Source of the DNA: Sphingorhabdus sp. YGSMI21 | Lineage (GTDB): Bacteria > Pseudomonadota > Alphaproteobacteria > Sphingomonadales > Sphingomonadaceae | Assembly (NCBI RefSeq): GCF_002776575.1 | Contig: NZ_CP022548.1 | Location: 3,115,001 to 3,179,000, forward strand | Reading direction: 5' to 3' | Length of the DNA stretch: 64,000 nt | In this document: piece by piece, positions 1 through 10,594 of the stretch | Layout of the letters: each line of letters opens with the position of its first letter | Numbering within the stretch: position 1 is the first letter of the stretch | The notes under the pieces: model-generated | Database searches by the model: none | The model's input: only the letters and a program-made list of their open reading frames with translations | Told to the model about the DNA's origin: nothing | Program-made: the position numbers and the translations under genes

Positions 1-201
1 GAACATTATCGCGATATGCTGAAGCTCTACGGCGACGATGTCGGCGTCAAGGTGGCACGCAAACATATCGGCTGGTACACCAAGGGCCTGACCGGCTCGG
101 CAGAATTCCGCAACCGCGCGAACAGCGAAGGCGACCCCTATATCGTGCTCGAAATGCTGGAAGAATTTTATTCGCCCTGGCTGAACAAAGCGGCTGCTTG
201 A
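1..201 (+). CDS. dusB: tRNA-dihydrouridine synthase DusB, C-terminal end (partial)
   Basis: This is the last 66 codons of a gene that begins before the window. The frame is open from base 1, and the stretch ARKHIGWYTKGL followed by GSAEFRNRAN is the characteristic C-terminal helical region of DusB-family flavoenzymes, which reduce uridines in the tRNA D-loop. The catalytic TIM barrel lies outside the window. The stop codon TGA overlaps the ATG of ntrB. This fits the common alphaproteobacterial order dusB-ntrB-ntrC-ntrY-ntrX and suggests co-transcription. Identity rests on a short C-terminal signature plus this gene order. Confidence 0.85.
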   Translation, partial: EHYRDMLKLYGDDVGVKVARKHIGWYTKGLTGSAEFRNRANSEGDPYIVLEMLEEFYSPWLNKAAA

Positions 202-1274
202 TGGACGGCACGCCTCCGGCTGAACAAATTCTGGCCGGGCTCAGTCACGCTTTGCTGGTTGTCGACTCCGACCATATGGTCATCAGGGTCAATCCCGCGG
301 GGGAAGCCCTGTTCGGCACCAGCGCCAAGCATCTGGTCGGACGGAGGATCGGACAGGTCCTGCACTTCTCCGACCCCAGACTGGACGGGGCGCTGACCGA
401 ACGGGACATCAGCCTGACCGCGCGCGGGGTGATGATTTCCGGCGACGATCGCAAGCTGGGCATCGTCGATTTCGACATTCATCCGCTGGCCTCGGATTCC
501 GAATGGCGTCTGATTTCCCTGTCGCCGATGCCGCAAGATGGACCGATTCTGGAAAACGAGAATAATGACCCGTCCGATCTTGCCATCCGCGCGCCGGACA
601 TTCTCAGCCACGAGATCAAGAACCCGCTGGCGGCGATCAAGGGCGCGGCGCAATTGCTCGACCGGCAACTGAACGAAAGCCAGAAACCGCTGACCCAGAT
701 GATCACAGCGGAAGTGGAACGAGTGGTCAATCTGCTCAACCGGATGCAGACCCTGTCCTCCAATCAGCCAGCCCAGACCAAGGCGGTCAATATCCACACG
801 CTGATCGATCGGGCGCGGCGATCGATCGAGGCGGCAACCGGCCAGGCAGTGAAGATCCACGACAAGTTCGATCCCTCGTTGCCGGATGCCTTGATCGACC
901 CGGACGCGATGATGCAGGTGCTGACCAATGTGCTGGCCAATGCTGTCGACGCGACCAAACATCTGCCAGACCCGCAGATCCGCATCATTACCCGTTACAG
1001 TTTCGGCGCTTCGCTGTCAGCGCAGGGGCAAACGGCGGCGGTCCGCCTGCCGATCCAGATCATGGTCTGCGACAATGGGCCGGGCGTTCCCGCCGAACTG
1101 GAGCGGGAGATTTTCTCGCCCTTCGTCTCGACCAAGAAGGAAGGGCAGGGGCTGGGTCTCGCGCTGGTGAAAAAGCTGATGCGGGATATGAACGGGCGCA
1201 TTCGCTACGACCGCGGAAATCAGGACGAGATGAGCCGCTTCACCCTGTTTCTTCCCGTTGCTCCGAAAAACTGA
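201..1274 (+). CDS. ntrB: Nitrogen regulation sensor histidine kinase NtrB (GlnL)
   Basis: A 357-residue soluble sensor kinase that normally phosphorylates NtrC under nitrogen limitation and is switched by PII proteins. An N-terminal PAS-like domain covers about residues 10-115. The H-box LSHEIKNPLAAIKGA carries the phospho-accepting His near residue 137, followed by an N-box (NVLANAVDA, about 246), DNGPG (about 291) and a GQGLGLAL G2 box. No membrane segment is visible, as expected for NtrB. The ATG at 201 overlaps the dusB stop as TGATG; a TTG three bases earlier is less likely. ntrC follows after 14 bases, so the pair is almost certainly one operon. Confidence 0.95.
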   Translation: MDGTPPAEQILAGLSHALLVVDSDHMVIRVNPAGEALFGTSAKHLVGRRIGQVLHFSDPRLDGALTERDISLTARGVMISGDDRKLGIVDFDIHPLASDSEWRLISLSPMPQDGPILENENNDPSDLAIRAPDILSHEIKNPLAAIKGAAQLLDRQLNESQKPLTQMITAEVERVVNLLNRMQTLSSNQPAQTKAVNIHTLIDRARRSIEAATGQAVKIHDKFDPSLPDALIDPDAMMQVLTNVLANAVDATKHLPDPQIRIITRYSFGASLSAQGQTAAVRLPIQIMVCDNGPGVPAELEREIFSPFVSTKKEGQGLGLALVKKLMRDMNGRIRYDRGNQDEMSRFTLFLPVAPKN

Positions 1275-1288
1275 CGTCAGGACAAATC

Positions 1289-2710
<1,422 letters not shown>

Positions 2711-2806
2711 CGGGCCGCGATGAAGTGACGGATTGCTTCGCCCAACCGTGATATTTTTACAATATTAGTGCTTTTTCTGCAACGAAACTGTTGTATTGAA
2801 AGCACA

Positions 2807-5077
2807 ATGACAGTGTCCACCCCCCTGACGGAACAGCGTGTCCCCAACTGGCTGCGGCGTCTTTCCCTGATGGCCGAAAAAGAGGCGGTCATGCGGCGGG
2901 TGGAATGGATCGTGGCGCTGCTGTTCGGCGCGATCATGCTGGCCACCTATTTCTTGCTGCGCACACAATCCGACCAGACCGACTTCATCTCGCCGCCGCT
3001 GACCGCGGCGCTGCTGGTTGCAAACCTGATCCCGGCGATGACCTTGCTGGTCCTGTTCGGGCGCCGGATCGCCAAGGGCAGGGCAGCGCAGTCCTCGATC
3101 GGCAGCAAGGGGCGCCTGCACGTCCGGCTGGTCGCCCTGTTCTCGCTGGTGGCAAGCATCCCGATGGTACTGGTGGTGATCTTTGCGTCGCTATTGTTCC
3201 AATATGGCGTGGAATTCTGGTTTTCCGACCGCGCCCGCGGCATGCTGGAAAATGCCAATGATCTGGCGCGCGGCTATTATGAGCAAAACCAGCGCGAGGT
3301 CGGTGAAGAAACGATCACCATGGCCAATGATTTGCGCAACTATTTGCAACAGGCCAATCTGGAAAGCCCGGAATTTGCCGAGGGCTATGTCTTTCAGGTG
3401 CTGTCGCGCAAGCTCAATGAATCGGCGATCATCGAATATGGGACAGATGGCGTTGCGCGCACGGCAGCGGCGGTGGATCCCGATGACGGCGATCAGCAAC
3501 CGAAGATCACCGATGCCGTGCTGAAACAGTTGCAGGAGGGACAGAGCTATGTCGTGACGGCACGGCCGGACAAGATTGAGGCGGTTACCGCGCTCGACCT
3601 GAAATCGCGTATATTTCTCTACGCCGCGCGGGACTCCGACATGCTGGCGCTCAGCCAGTGGGAGAGGGCGCAATCGGTCCTCGCCGATTATGAGGACCTG
3701 TTTTCACGCTCACGCAGCCTGCAGCTGCAGTTCAACATCGCCCTCTTCGTGATTTCGCTGCTGATCGTCGGGCTGGTGTTGTGGATCGCACTGGCGGTCG
3801 CCGACCGGATGGTCAAACCGGTCAGCGATCTGGTTCACGCGGCCAAGCGGGTTACCGAAGGCGATCTGGCCACGCGGGTTCCCACGACCTTTGAAAATGA
3901 CGAGATCGGCACGCTGGGACGGGCGTTCAACCGGATGACCGAGCGGCTGGAAACCCAGACGACCGCGCTGATCACGGCGAACGAGCAACTGGGCAGCCGC
4001 CGCGCCTTCATCGAAGCGGTTCTGGAATCGGTCACCGCCGGCATCATCAGCCTGGACGAAAAAGGCGAAATCCGGCTGGTCAATTCGCAAGCCCAGTCGC
4101 TGCTGTCCAAACCGATCGACGATCTGCTCGATGCCGATATCGGCAAGGCAGCCCCGCAATTTGCCGAACTGGTCAGGGACGGCGTTGAAAACAGCATCAT
4201 CGAATTTGCTTCCGATTCGGACATGCGGACTTTGGCGGTCAAGATCGTCGGCGGGCCCACCGGACATGTCATCACCTTCGAGGATATCACCCAGCAACTG
4301 CTCGACCAGCGGCGCGCGGCCTGGTCCGATGTCGCCCGGCGGATCGCGCACGAAATCAAGAATCCGCTGACCCCGATCCAGCTGGCTGCCGAAAGGCTGC
4401 AGCGCAGATTCGGCTCGCGGATGACCGAAGATGTCACCGTGTTTGAAAATCTCACCAATACGATCATCCGGCAGGTCGGCGACCTGCGAAATATCGTCGA
4501 CGAATTTTCCTCTTTCGCGCGGATGCCCAAGCCGGTTTTCCGCAAGGAAAATCTCGATGATGTCCTGAAACAGGCGCTGTTCATGCAGGATGTCGCATGG
4601 CCGGCCATCACATTCAATTTCATCTCTGATGAGCAGCCGGTGTCGCTGGTTTGCGACCGCCGACAACTGGGGCAGGCCTTCACCAATATCATCAAAAATG
4701 CTGCAGAAGCAATTGAGCAGAAAGCCGAATCCAGCGCCGATTTCCAGGTTTCCGATGGTGAAATAGCACTGGCGATCCGCAACGAGAACCAGCTCGTCGT
4801 TATCGAGCTGACCGACAACGGCGTCGGTCTGCCGATCGAGCGCGACCGGATTGTCGAGCCCTATATGACGACCCGGGCCAGCGGCACCGGACTGGGTCTC
4901 GCGATCGTCAAGAAGATCATCGAGGAACATTTCGGCGAAATGAAATTCAGCGACGCACCCGATGGCGGCACGCGCGTAACGATCCGGCTTAGCCCGTCGC
5001 AACTGGCGCGATTGTCGCACGGGACGGCAGAAATCCCGGACCGAGATGGGCCGGCATCTGAAGATAGTGAACAATGA
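2807..5077 (+). CDS. ntrY: Membrane sensor histidine kinase NtrY
   Basis: A 756-residue transmembrane kinase of the NtrY family and partner of NtrX, linked to nitrogen, redox or envelope signals in alphaproteobacteria. Three hydrophobic segments lie in the first 130 residues, then an extracytoplasmic domain, a fourth membrane segment at about 300-325 (IALFVISLLIVGLVLWIALAV), a HAMP domain, a PAS domain (about 390-490), the H-box AHEIKNPLTPIQ (about 515) and an HATPase domain with TDNGVG and GTGLGLAIVKK. The frame is open from a GTG at 2768, but the ATG at 2807 opens a typical NtrY N-terminus. A 96-base gap after ntrC leaves room for a separate promoter. Confidence 0.92.
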   Translation: MTVSTPLTEQRVPNWLRRLSLMAEKEAVMRRVEWIVALLFGAIMLATYFLLRTQSDQTDFISPPLTAALLVANLIPAMTLLVLFGRRIAKGRAAQSSIGSKGRLHVRLVALFSLVASIPMVLVVIFASLLFQYGVEFWFSDRARGMLENANDLARGYYEQNQREVGEETITMANDLRNYLQQANLESPEFAEGYVFQVLSRKLNESAIIEYGTDGVARTAAAVDPDDGDQQPKITDAVLKQLQEGQSYVVTARPDKIEAVTALDLKSRIFLYAARDSDMLALSQWERAQSVLADYEDLFSRSRSLQLQFNIALFVISLLIVGLVLWIALAVADRMVKPVSDLVHAAKRVTEGDLATRVPTTFENDEIGTLGRAFNRMTERLETQTTALITANEQLGSRRAFIEAVLESVTAGIISLDEKGEIRLVNSQAQSLLSKPIDDLLDADIGKAAPQFAELVRDGVENSIIEFASDSDMRTLAVKIVGGPTGHVITFEDITQQLLDQRRAAWSDVARRIAHEIKNPLTPIQLAAERLQRRFGSRMTEDVTVFENLTNTIIRQVGDLRNIVDEFSSFARMPKPVFRKENLDDVLKQALFMQDVAWPAITFNFISDEQPVSLVCDRRQLGQAFTNIIKNAAEAIEQKAESSADFQVSDGEIALAIRNENQLVVIELTDNGVGLPIERDRIVEPYMTTRASGTGLGLAIVKKIIEEHFGEMKFSDAPDGGTRVTIRLSPSQLARLSHGTAEIPDRDGPASEDSEQ

Positions 5078-5093
5078 GCAATAGAGGTCCAAC

Positions 5094-6476
5094 ATGGCGT
5101 TAGATATTCTGGTTGTCGACGACGAACCCGATATCCGTGATCTTATATCCGGTGTTCTGGAAGACGAGGGCTATACCACCCGGGTGGCCGCCGACAGCGA
5201 CGCGGCGCTGGCCGCAGTCAACGAGCGCCGCCCTTCGCTGGTGCTGCTCGACGTCTGGCTGAGAGGATCGCGTCTGGACGGTCTGGAACTGCTGACCGAG
5301 ATGAAGCAGCTCGACGCCAAAATGCCGATTATCGTGATTTCCGGCCATGGCAATATCGATACGGCGGTCGCCGCCATATCGCAGGGCGCGGTCGATTTTA
5401 TCGAAAAGCCCTTCGAAGCCGAACATCTGCTGCATCTGGTCTCGAGAGCGACGGAAACCGAGCGGCTGCGCCGGGAAAACGAGATTCTAAAGGCGCGAGT
5501 CGGCTTTGCTGACGAGCTCACCGGTAATTCTGCTGCCGTGAACAATGTGCGTGCTACGTTGAAACGCGTCGCCGGCACCGGCAGCCGCCTGCTGATTTCC
5601 GGTCCGGCAGGAGTCGGCAAGGAAGTCGCCGCGCGGTTGATGCACAACTGGAGTTCACGCTCCAATGCCGCCTTTGTCACCATCAGCGCCGCCCGGTTGT
5701 CGCCGGAGAGCGTGGAGGAGGAACTGTTCGGCACGGAACGCAACGGCAAGATCGAAAAAACCGGCCTGATGGAAGAAGCCCATGGCGGAACCCTGTTCAT
5801 CGACGAAGTCGCCGATATGCCGCTTGATACCCAGGGCAAGATATTGCGCGTTTTGACCGAACAGAGCTTCAACCGGCTTGGCGGTTCGCAAAAGGTGAAT
5901 GTCGATGTCAGGGTCGTTTCGGCAACCTCGCGCGATCTGGAAGTCGAGATTCGCGAGAAGCGATTCCGCGAGGATCTGTTCTACCGGCTCAACGTGGTGC
6001 CGGTCGTCCTGCCGCCGCTCAACCAGCGGCGCGAGGACATACCGGTTCTGGTCGACCATTATGCCGCCCGTTTTGCCGCCGAACAGCGTCTGCAACCGCC
6101 GGAGATTTCCGATGAAGCCATGGCGGCACTGCAGGCGTGCGACTGGCCAGGCAACGTCCGGCAGCTGCGCAATGTGGTAGAGCGGACGATCATTCTGGCG
6201 CCCAAGGACAATTTCGCCAGAATCGAGGTCGAAATGTTGCCACCGGAAGTTCTCGGCAATGATGACGATCTCGACCAGGGCGTCGCGTCACTGATGGGTT
6301 CGCCTTTGCGGGAAGCGCGGGAAAGTTTCGAACGGGAATATCTGAAAGTGCAGATCCGGCGTTTTTCGGGAAATATCTCCAAGACCGCCAATTTCATCGG
6401 CATGGAGCGGTCGGCGCTGCACAGGAAGCTGAAAATATTGGGCCTGGCATCGCGCAAGAAAAGCGACGCCGAGTGA
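5094..6476 (+). CDS. ntrX: Response regulator NtrX (lacks the GAFTGA loop)
   Basis: A 460-residue NtrC-like regulator and cognate partner of NtrY, whose stop is 16 bases upstream. The receiver Asp is residue 53 (LVLLDVWLRG) and the switch Lys lies in FIEKPFEAE. The AAA+ domain has Walker A GPAGVGKE (about 169) and HGGTLFIDEVADMP, but where sigma-54 activators carry GAFTGA this protein reads FGTERNGKIEKTGLMEEA, so the loop is missing. A Fis-type HTH (NISKTANFIGMERSALHRKL) closes the protein. Loss of GAFTGA argues for sigma-70 regulation rather than sigma-54 activation. The same loss is known for some alphaproteobacterial NtrX proteins. Confidence 0.94.
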   Translation: MALDILVVDDEPDIRDLISGVLEDEGYTTRVAADSDAALAAVNERRPSLVLLDVWLRGSRLDGLELLTEMKQLDAKMPIIVISGHGNIDTAVAAISQGAVDFIEKPFEAEHLLHLVSRATETERLRRENEILKARVGFADELTGNSAAVNNVRATLKRVAGTGSRLLISGPAGVGKEVAARLMHNWSSRSNAAFVTISAARLSPESVEEELFGTERNGKIEKTGLMEEAHGGTLFIDEVADMPLDTQGKILRVLTEQSFNRLGGSQKVNVDVRVVSATSRDLEVEIREKRFREDLFYRLNVVPVVLPPLNQRREDIPVLVDHYAARFAAEQRLQPPEISDEAMAALQACDWPGNVRQLRNVVERTIILAPKDNFARIEVEMLPPEVLGNDDDLDQGVASLMGSPLREARESFEREYLKVQIRRFSGNISKTANFIGMERSALHRKLKILGLASRKKSDAE

Positions 6477-6493
6477 GATTGCGGGTTTGGCGG

Positions 6494-6522
6494 TTGTCGT
6501 GACCGGTCGAATACCATATATG
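6494..6522 (+). promoter_or_regulatory. Candidate sigma-70 promoter for hfq
   Basis: TTGTCG at 6494-6499 and TATATG at 6517-6522 are separated by 17 bases in the 132-base gap between ntrX and hfq. An alternative -10, TATGAT, sits two bases later. Initiation here would give a leader of about 80 bases to the hfq ATG. The match is by eye against the consensus only. Confidence 0.4.
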
Positions 6523-6608
6523 ATAGAAAAGGCTCCTCAAGAAGAGCGGATAATGTCAGAGAAATAATAATATGCCATCGCAAAGCTGGCCAATAATTGG
6601 AGTCAAAT

Positions 6609-7103
6609 ATGACCGATAAATCAAACAATTTGCAGGATTTGTTCCTGAATTCCCTCCGAAAATCCAAAACTTCTGTCACCATGTTTCTGGTCAAGGGCGT
6701 CAAACTGCAGGGTATCGTTACCTGGTTCGACAATTTTTCCGTTCTTTTGCGCCGCGACGGGCAATCCCAGCTGGTGTACAAGCACGCCATTTCGACGATC
6801 ATGCCGTCCGAAGCGCTCGACACGCAGCCCTTTTCCGACCTGATGGATAATGCACGGTCGCGGCCCGGGGTTTTGCAGGAAGTCTTTCTGACCGCCGTTC
6901 GGGACAGCAATGATCCGGTCACGATGTTCCTGGTCAATGGTGTGATGCTGCAGGGCGAAGTCGCTGCGCATGACCTGTTCTGCATCCTGCTTGAGAGGGA
7001 AGGGCTGTCGCAACTGGTTTACAAACATGCAATATCCACCGTGCAGCCGGGCGGTCCGCTGAATCTGGCGGATTATAACAATGCCGACGATGGTGCGCAT
7101 TGA
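6609..7103 (+). CDS. hfq: RNA chaperone Hfq with two tandem Sm domains
   Basis: A 164-residue protein about twice the usual Hfq length, because the Sm-like fold is duplicated in one chain. Copy 1 (about 7-65) has [18 protein letters not shown] and [10 protein letters not shown]. Copy 2 (about 84-142) has [19 protein letters not shown] and [10 protein letters not shown]. Both keep the YKHAIS signature of the proximal RNA-binding face. Copy 2 has lost FDxF and most rim-type basic residues. A ring would need only three chains. Double-domain Hfq is known from Zymomonas, a sphingomonad. The start ATG 6609 is preceded by GGAG with good spacing; the TTG at 6597 is unlikely. The stop overlaps the hflX start. 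Confidence 0.95.
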   Translation: MTDKSNNLQDLFLNSLRKSKTSVTMFLVKGVKLQGIVTWFDNFSVLLRRDGQSQLVYKHAISTIMPSEALDTQPFSDLMDNARSRPGVLQEVFLTAVRDSNDPVTMFLVNGVMLQGEVAAHDLFCILLEREGLSQLVYKHAISTVQPGGPLNLADYNNADDGAH

Positions 7104-8398
7104 TACCATTTGAGAAGGAAAGTCTCGACAGCAAGAGCCGCCGGGCGCTCGTCGTACATCCCGACATGGTGTCGCTTAGCCAGTCCGCGCTCGAGCATCG
7201 CCTTGAAGAAGCCGTCGGCCTCGCTCTGGCGATCGGACTGGTCGCGACCGCGTCCCATTATTTTTCGGTGCGCAATCCCAAGCCCGCGACCCTGTTCGGA
7301 TCGGGGCAGGTGGACCAGATCAAAAAAATGATGAAGGAGCAGGACGCTTCGATCCTGATCGTCGACGGCAGCCTCAGCGCGATCCAGCAGCGCAACCTCG
7401 AAGAGAAGCTGGAGGTCAAGGTTATCGACCGGACCGGCCTCATTCTCGAGATTTTTGGTGCAAGGGCCGCGACAGCGGAGGGCCGTCTGCAGGTCGAACT
7501 TGCCCATCTCGACTATCAGGCGGGCCGTCTGGTCCGCAGCTGGACCCACCTGGAACGGCAACGCGGCGGTTTCGGTTTTCTCGGCGGTCCGGGCGAAACC
7601 CAGATCGAATCCGATCGCCGGATGATCCGCGACCGCATGGCCAAGTTGCGCAAGGATCTCGCGCATTTGCGCAAGACCCGCGCCTTGCACCGCGAACGGC
7701 GGCAGCGCGCGCCCTGGCCGGTCATCGCGCTGGTCGGCTATACCAATGCCGGCAAGTCGACCCTGTTCAACCGCCTGTCCGGCGCGGAAGTCTTTGCCGA
7801 AGACCTGCTATTTGCCACGCTGGACCCGACGATGCGGGAATTTCCGCTGCCCGGCTATGACAAGGCCATATTGTCGGATACGGTGGGTTTTGTGTCCGAT
7901 CTGCCAACCCAGCTGGTCGCTGCCTTCCGGGCGACGCTAGAAGAAGTGACCGCCGCCGATATCGTCGTCCATGTGCGCGATATTTCCCATGAGGCAAGCG
8001 ATGCGCAGGCGAGGGATGTGCGGCAGATTCTCGCTGATCTCGGGGTGTCGGAGGAAGCTGGCGAGGGGCCGCCTGTCATTGAGGCATGGAACAAGATCGA
8101 CAAGATCGCGCCCGACGATCCGCAATATGACCGCATTTCGTCACCATTGCCCGAAAATGTCTGCACGATTTCCGCCGAAACCGGCGCCGGGGTTGACGAT
8201 CTGGTGAACCTGATCTCCAGGACACTGTCTGAAGGGTATAAGTCGGAAAAAATTACCATTGCCGCAGCCGACGGCAAGAAAATGGCGTGGTTGCATGAAA
8301 ATGGCCGGGTAATGAGCAGTGAACAGGATGGAAATTCACTGGTCGTCACCGTGGAAATGTCACCGCGTAACTGGGGCCGCTATCACGCTCTGGAATAG
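7100..8398 (+). CDS. hflX: Ribosome-associated GTPase HflX
   Basis: A 432-residue translational GTPase of the HflX family, which binds 50S subunits and splits stalled ribosomes. The N-terminal HflX domain contains [13 protein letters not shown], a glycine-rich linker ([20 protein letters not shown]) and a helical region. The G domain follows with G1 [12 protein letters not shown]3 [10 protein letters not shown] and G4 NKID. The start is taken as TTG 7100, overlapping the hfq stop (TTGA), because the conserved RALVVHP stretch lies before the first internal Met. hfq-hflX is a widely conserved pair. The gene converges on mazG with four bases between the stops. Confidence 0.93.
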   Translation: MIPFEKESLDSKSRRALVVHPDMVSLSQSALEHRLEEAVGLALAIGLVATASHYFSVRNPKPATLFGSGQVDQIKKMMKEQDASILIVDGSLSAIQQRNLEEKLEVKVIDRTGLILEIFGARAATAEGRLQVELAHLDYQAGRLVRSWTHLERQRGGFGFLGGPGETQIESDRRMIRDRMAKLRKDLAHLRKTRALHRERRQRAPWPVIALVGYTNAGKSTLFNRLSGAEVFAEDLLFATLDPTMREFPLPGYDKAILSDTVGFVSDLPTQLVAAFRATLEEVTAADIVVHVRDISHEASDAQARDVRQILADLGVSEEAGEGPPVIEAWNKIDKIAPDDPQYDRISSPLPENVCTISAETGAGVDDLVNLISRTLSEGYKSEKITIAAADGKKMAWLHENGRVMSSEQDGNSLVVTVEMSPRNWGRYHALE

Positions 8399-8402
8399 CC
8401 AG

Positions 8403-9146
8403 TCATGTCTCGCTGGCGCTGGCCTTGGCCTTCTGCCATTCGACCTCCAGTTCATCGATCGACATATCTTGCAGGCTTCCCGCAACATTTAATTCTATCT
8501 GATTGAATCTCTTTGTAAATTTATCCGTAGCGTCGACCAGGGCCCGCTCTGCGTCGACTTTGTAGTGACGGGCCAGATTGACCGCGGAAAAGAGCAGATC
8601 GCCGATCTCCTCGTGAACCTCCGCATCGCTGGTGGCGGCCGCGACTTCCTCCAGTTCCTCGAGCAACTTGTCCCTGACCGGCGCCTTGTCGGGCCAGTCA
8701 AAGCCGACCCGGGCCGCCCGCTTCTGGATTTTCTGCGCGCGCAACAGGGCGGGCAGGGCAAGCGCGACACCGTCCAGCGCGCTCGACTGCCCGCTCTGCG
8801 CCCGTTCCTCGGCCTTGATCTCTTCCCAGCCCGGGCTGCCATCGGCCGCGCCGAAAATATGCGGATGACGCCGGGTCATCTTCTCGCAGATTGACGCCAC
8901 CACATCGCCAAAGTCAAATAAACCGGAATCGGCAGCAATCTGGCTGTGAAACACGACCTGGAGAAGGAGATCGCCCAGTTCGTCCTTGAGTGCCAACATA
9001 TCTTCACGATTTATCGCGTCGGCCACTTCATAGGCTTCCTCGATCGTATAAGGCGCGATGGTCCGGAAGGTCTGCACCTTGTCCCAGTCGCACCCATTGT
9101 CCGGATCGCGCAAACGCCGCATGATTTCTAGCAGGGGATCGATCAA
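8403..9146 (-). CDS. mazG: Nucleoside triphosphate pyrophosphohydrolase MazG
   Basis: A 247-residue all-alpha house-cleaning enzyme that hydrolyses NTPs and dNTPs to monophosphates and pyrophosphate. The first MazG domain has the CDWDKVQTF entry motif, EEAYEVADAI and the metal-binding EELxD-type pattern DELGDLLLQVVFH. A second MazG repeat (EELEEVAAATSD, EEIGDLLFSAVNLAR) follows, giving the duplicated architecture of E. coli MazG. It stands alone on the minus strand, convergent with hflX. It should not be confused with a MazEF toxin system: no toxin gene is nearby. An AT-rich 53-base gap upstream (9147-9199) could hold its promoter. Confidence 0.94.
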   Translation of the reverse strand: MIDPLLEIMRRLRDPDNGCDWDKVQTFRTIAPYTIEEAYEVADAINREDMLALKDELGDLLLQVVFHSQIAADSGLFDFGDVVASICEKMTRRHPHIFGAADGSPGWEEIKAEERAQSGQSSALDGVALALPALLRAQKIQKRAARVGFDWPDKAPVRDKLLEELEEVAAATSDAEVHEEIGDLLFSAVNLARHYKVDAERALVDATDKFTKRFNQIELNVAGSLQDMSIDELEVEWQKAKASASET

Positions 9147-9199
9147 AAGCGCTTCCGTTCTAACCCGTCATTAAGGTTGATAATATATATTATGTTAAA

Positions 9200-9817
9200 T
9201 TATTGACCGTCCGGCAGGGCTGGTTCCAAGACCATTTCACCCCCCGCTACGCGCCAACTTCCCAACTTTGACAGGAAATTCATCCCGATCACATTCGCAT
9301 CACCAAATTCCTCTGCCACTACCACCGGCAGATCATGTGCGACCAGCGGCCCGACCTGCAACGACTGGATCGTCCCGCGCTCGGCCTCGACCGACCCATT
9401 GGCGGTGCTCAATATGACCGGAAACGGACTGCTGCTGACATCGACGCCGGCGGCTTCCGCGGTTCGCAAATTCATCGCCGTTGTCGTCGCTCCGCTGTCG
9501 ATCAAGAACCGTACCGGCTCCGCGTTAACCTTTGCATCGACCCAGAAATGCCCGTCGGCAGACTGCCGGATGCGCAATGTTTCGCCGACCACGAGCTGTT
9601 CATGCGATCCTGTCAATTCGCCGGAAACCCGGCTCCACACCGCCAATATCTCCTGCTTGTAGGAGAAACCTATGATGAACAGCGCGAAAATCGCCACCCA
9701 GGCCAATGCCGTCCGCACGATTTCGCCCAAGCCAATCCGTCTGGAAAACAAGGCGCTTGCCACCAGCACCAGAGCGCCAATGGCGAATATTAGATTGATA
9801 TTCTGATCTTCGGTCAA
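9200..9817 (-). CDS. Membrane-anchored retropepsin-like aspartic protease (clan AA)
   Basis: A 205-residue protein with two hydrophobic segments in the first 60 residues (about 8-26 and 34-54), followed by a single retropepsin-like domain. The catalytic motif is FLIDSGATTTAMN (DSGA, the bacterial version of DTGA), and IGMNFLSKLG near the C-terminus matches the second conserved block. It resembles the TIGR02281 family of alphaproteobacterial single-domain aspartic proteases, which would dimerise to build an active site. The substrate is unknown. The stop of the upstream MBL gene at 9822 leaves a 4-base gap, so it is the last gene of a run from dacC-tmk-holB. Confidence 0.85.
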   Translation of the reverse strand: MTEDQNINLIFAIGALVLVASALFSRRIGLGEIVRTALAWVAIFALFIIGFSYKQEILAVWSRVSGELTGSHEQLVVGETLRIRQSADGHFWVDAKVNAEPVRFLIDSGATTTAMNLRTAEAAGVDVSSSPFPVILSTANGSVEAERGTIQSLQVGPLVAHDLPVVVAEEFGDANVIGMNFLSKLGSWRVAGGEMVLEPALPDGQ

Positions 9818-9821
9818 GGTT

Positions 9822-10592
9822 TCAGATTTCTTTCACATAACCATCATAGGCGGGCCGGACATGATCGGGTAATATGGAGACAAGATGGTGATAATCCATC
9901 GACTTGTCCATATGCGTTAACAGGCTCAACTCGGGCCGGACATCATCGATCAGGTCCAGTGTCATGTCGAGATGAGCATGAGTCGGATGCGGCTCGTCCC
10001 GCAGCGCGTCGACGACCAGCAGATCACATCCCCGGTAAAGCGCTCTCATATCCTCGGTTACCTCGCCGAAATCGGTCGCGTAGACAATCGACTTGCCTTG
10101 ATATTCGAAGCGCAGCCCGGCCGATGTTATGCCCCCATGCGGCTGATCAACAAGGCGGACCGATATATCGCCGATCTCGAGGTCTCCATCCATTGTCATG
10201 GCCTCGCAAATCGACGGGTAATATTTGTGGCCTTCAAAAGCATAGGCAAAGCGATTTTGCAGGCTCGCAAGCGCGAACGGTCGGGCATAAGCGGGAATCG
10301 GCTGACGCCTCTGCTGGAAAACGGCCCTGAGATCGTCAATGCCATGGCAATGGTCAGCATGATCATGCGTCCAGATTACGGCGTCAATCCGGTCGATATC
10401 GTTATCGAGAAACTGATTGCGCAGATCCGGCGATGTATCAACCAGAATTCGGGTTGCGGGACTTTCCACCAGGATCGAGACACGGCTTCTGCGGTTCTTC
10501 GGTTCATTCGGGTCGCAATCACCCCAGTCATTGCCGATACGGGGCACACCCGCCGAAGTCCCGCATCCCAATATCGTCAGTTTCAAGGCCAC
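9822..10592 (-). CDS. MBL-fold metal-dependent hydrolase, PhnP-like
   Basis: A 256-residue metallo-beta-lactamase-fold phosphodiesterase-type enzyme. The N-terminus LTILGCGTSAGVPRIG and the metal motif WTHDHADHCHGIDDLR (HxHxDH) are typical of the PhnP/YycJ-like group acting on cyclic phosphates or similar. A later D (YATDFGEV) and H (HAHLDM) complete the dinuclear site. The start is inferred as GTG 10592, two bases after the tatD stop. The frame extends upstream to 10649, but those residues are the tatD tail in another frame. No phn genes are nearby, so the true substrate is unknown. It is conserved beside tatD and metG in sphingomonads. Confidence 0.85.
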   Translation of the reverse strand: MALKLTILGCGTSAGVPRIGNDWGDCDPNEPKNRRSRVSILVESPATRILVDTSPDLRNQFLDNDIDRIDAVIWTHDHADHCHGIDDLRAVFQQRRQPIPAYARPFALASLQNRFAYAFEGHKYYPSICEAMTMDGDLEIGDISVRLVDQPHGGITSAGLRFEYQGKSIVYATDFGEVTEDMRALYRGCDLLVVDALRDEPHPTHAHLDMTLDLIDDVRPELSLLTHMDKSMDYHHLVSILPDHVRPAYDGYVKEI

Positions 10593-10594
10593 AT

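Noticed and set aside
8403..9146. MazG read as part of a toxin-antitoxin system
   Set aside because: This is the two-domain NTP pyrophosphohydrolase; no MazF or other toxin gene is adjacent.
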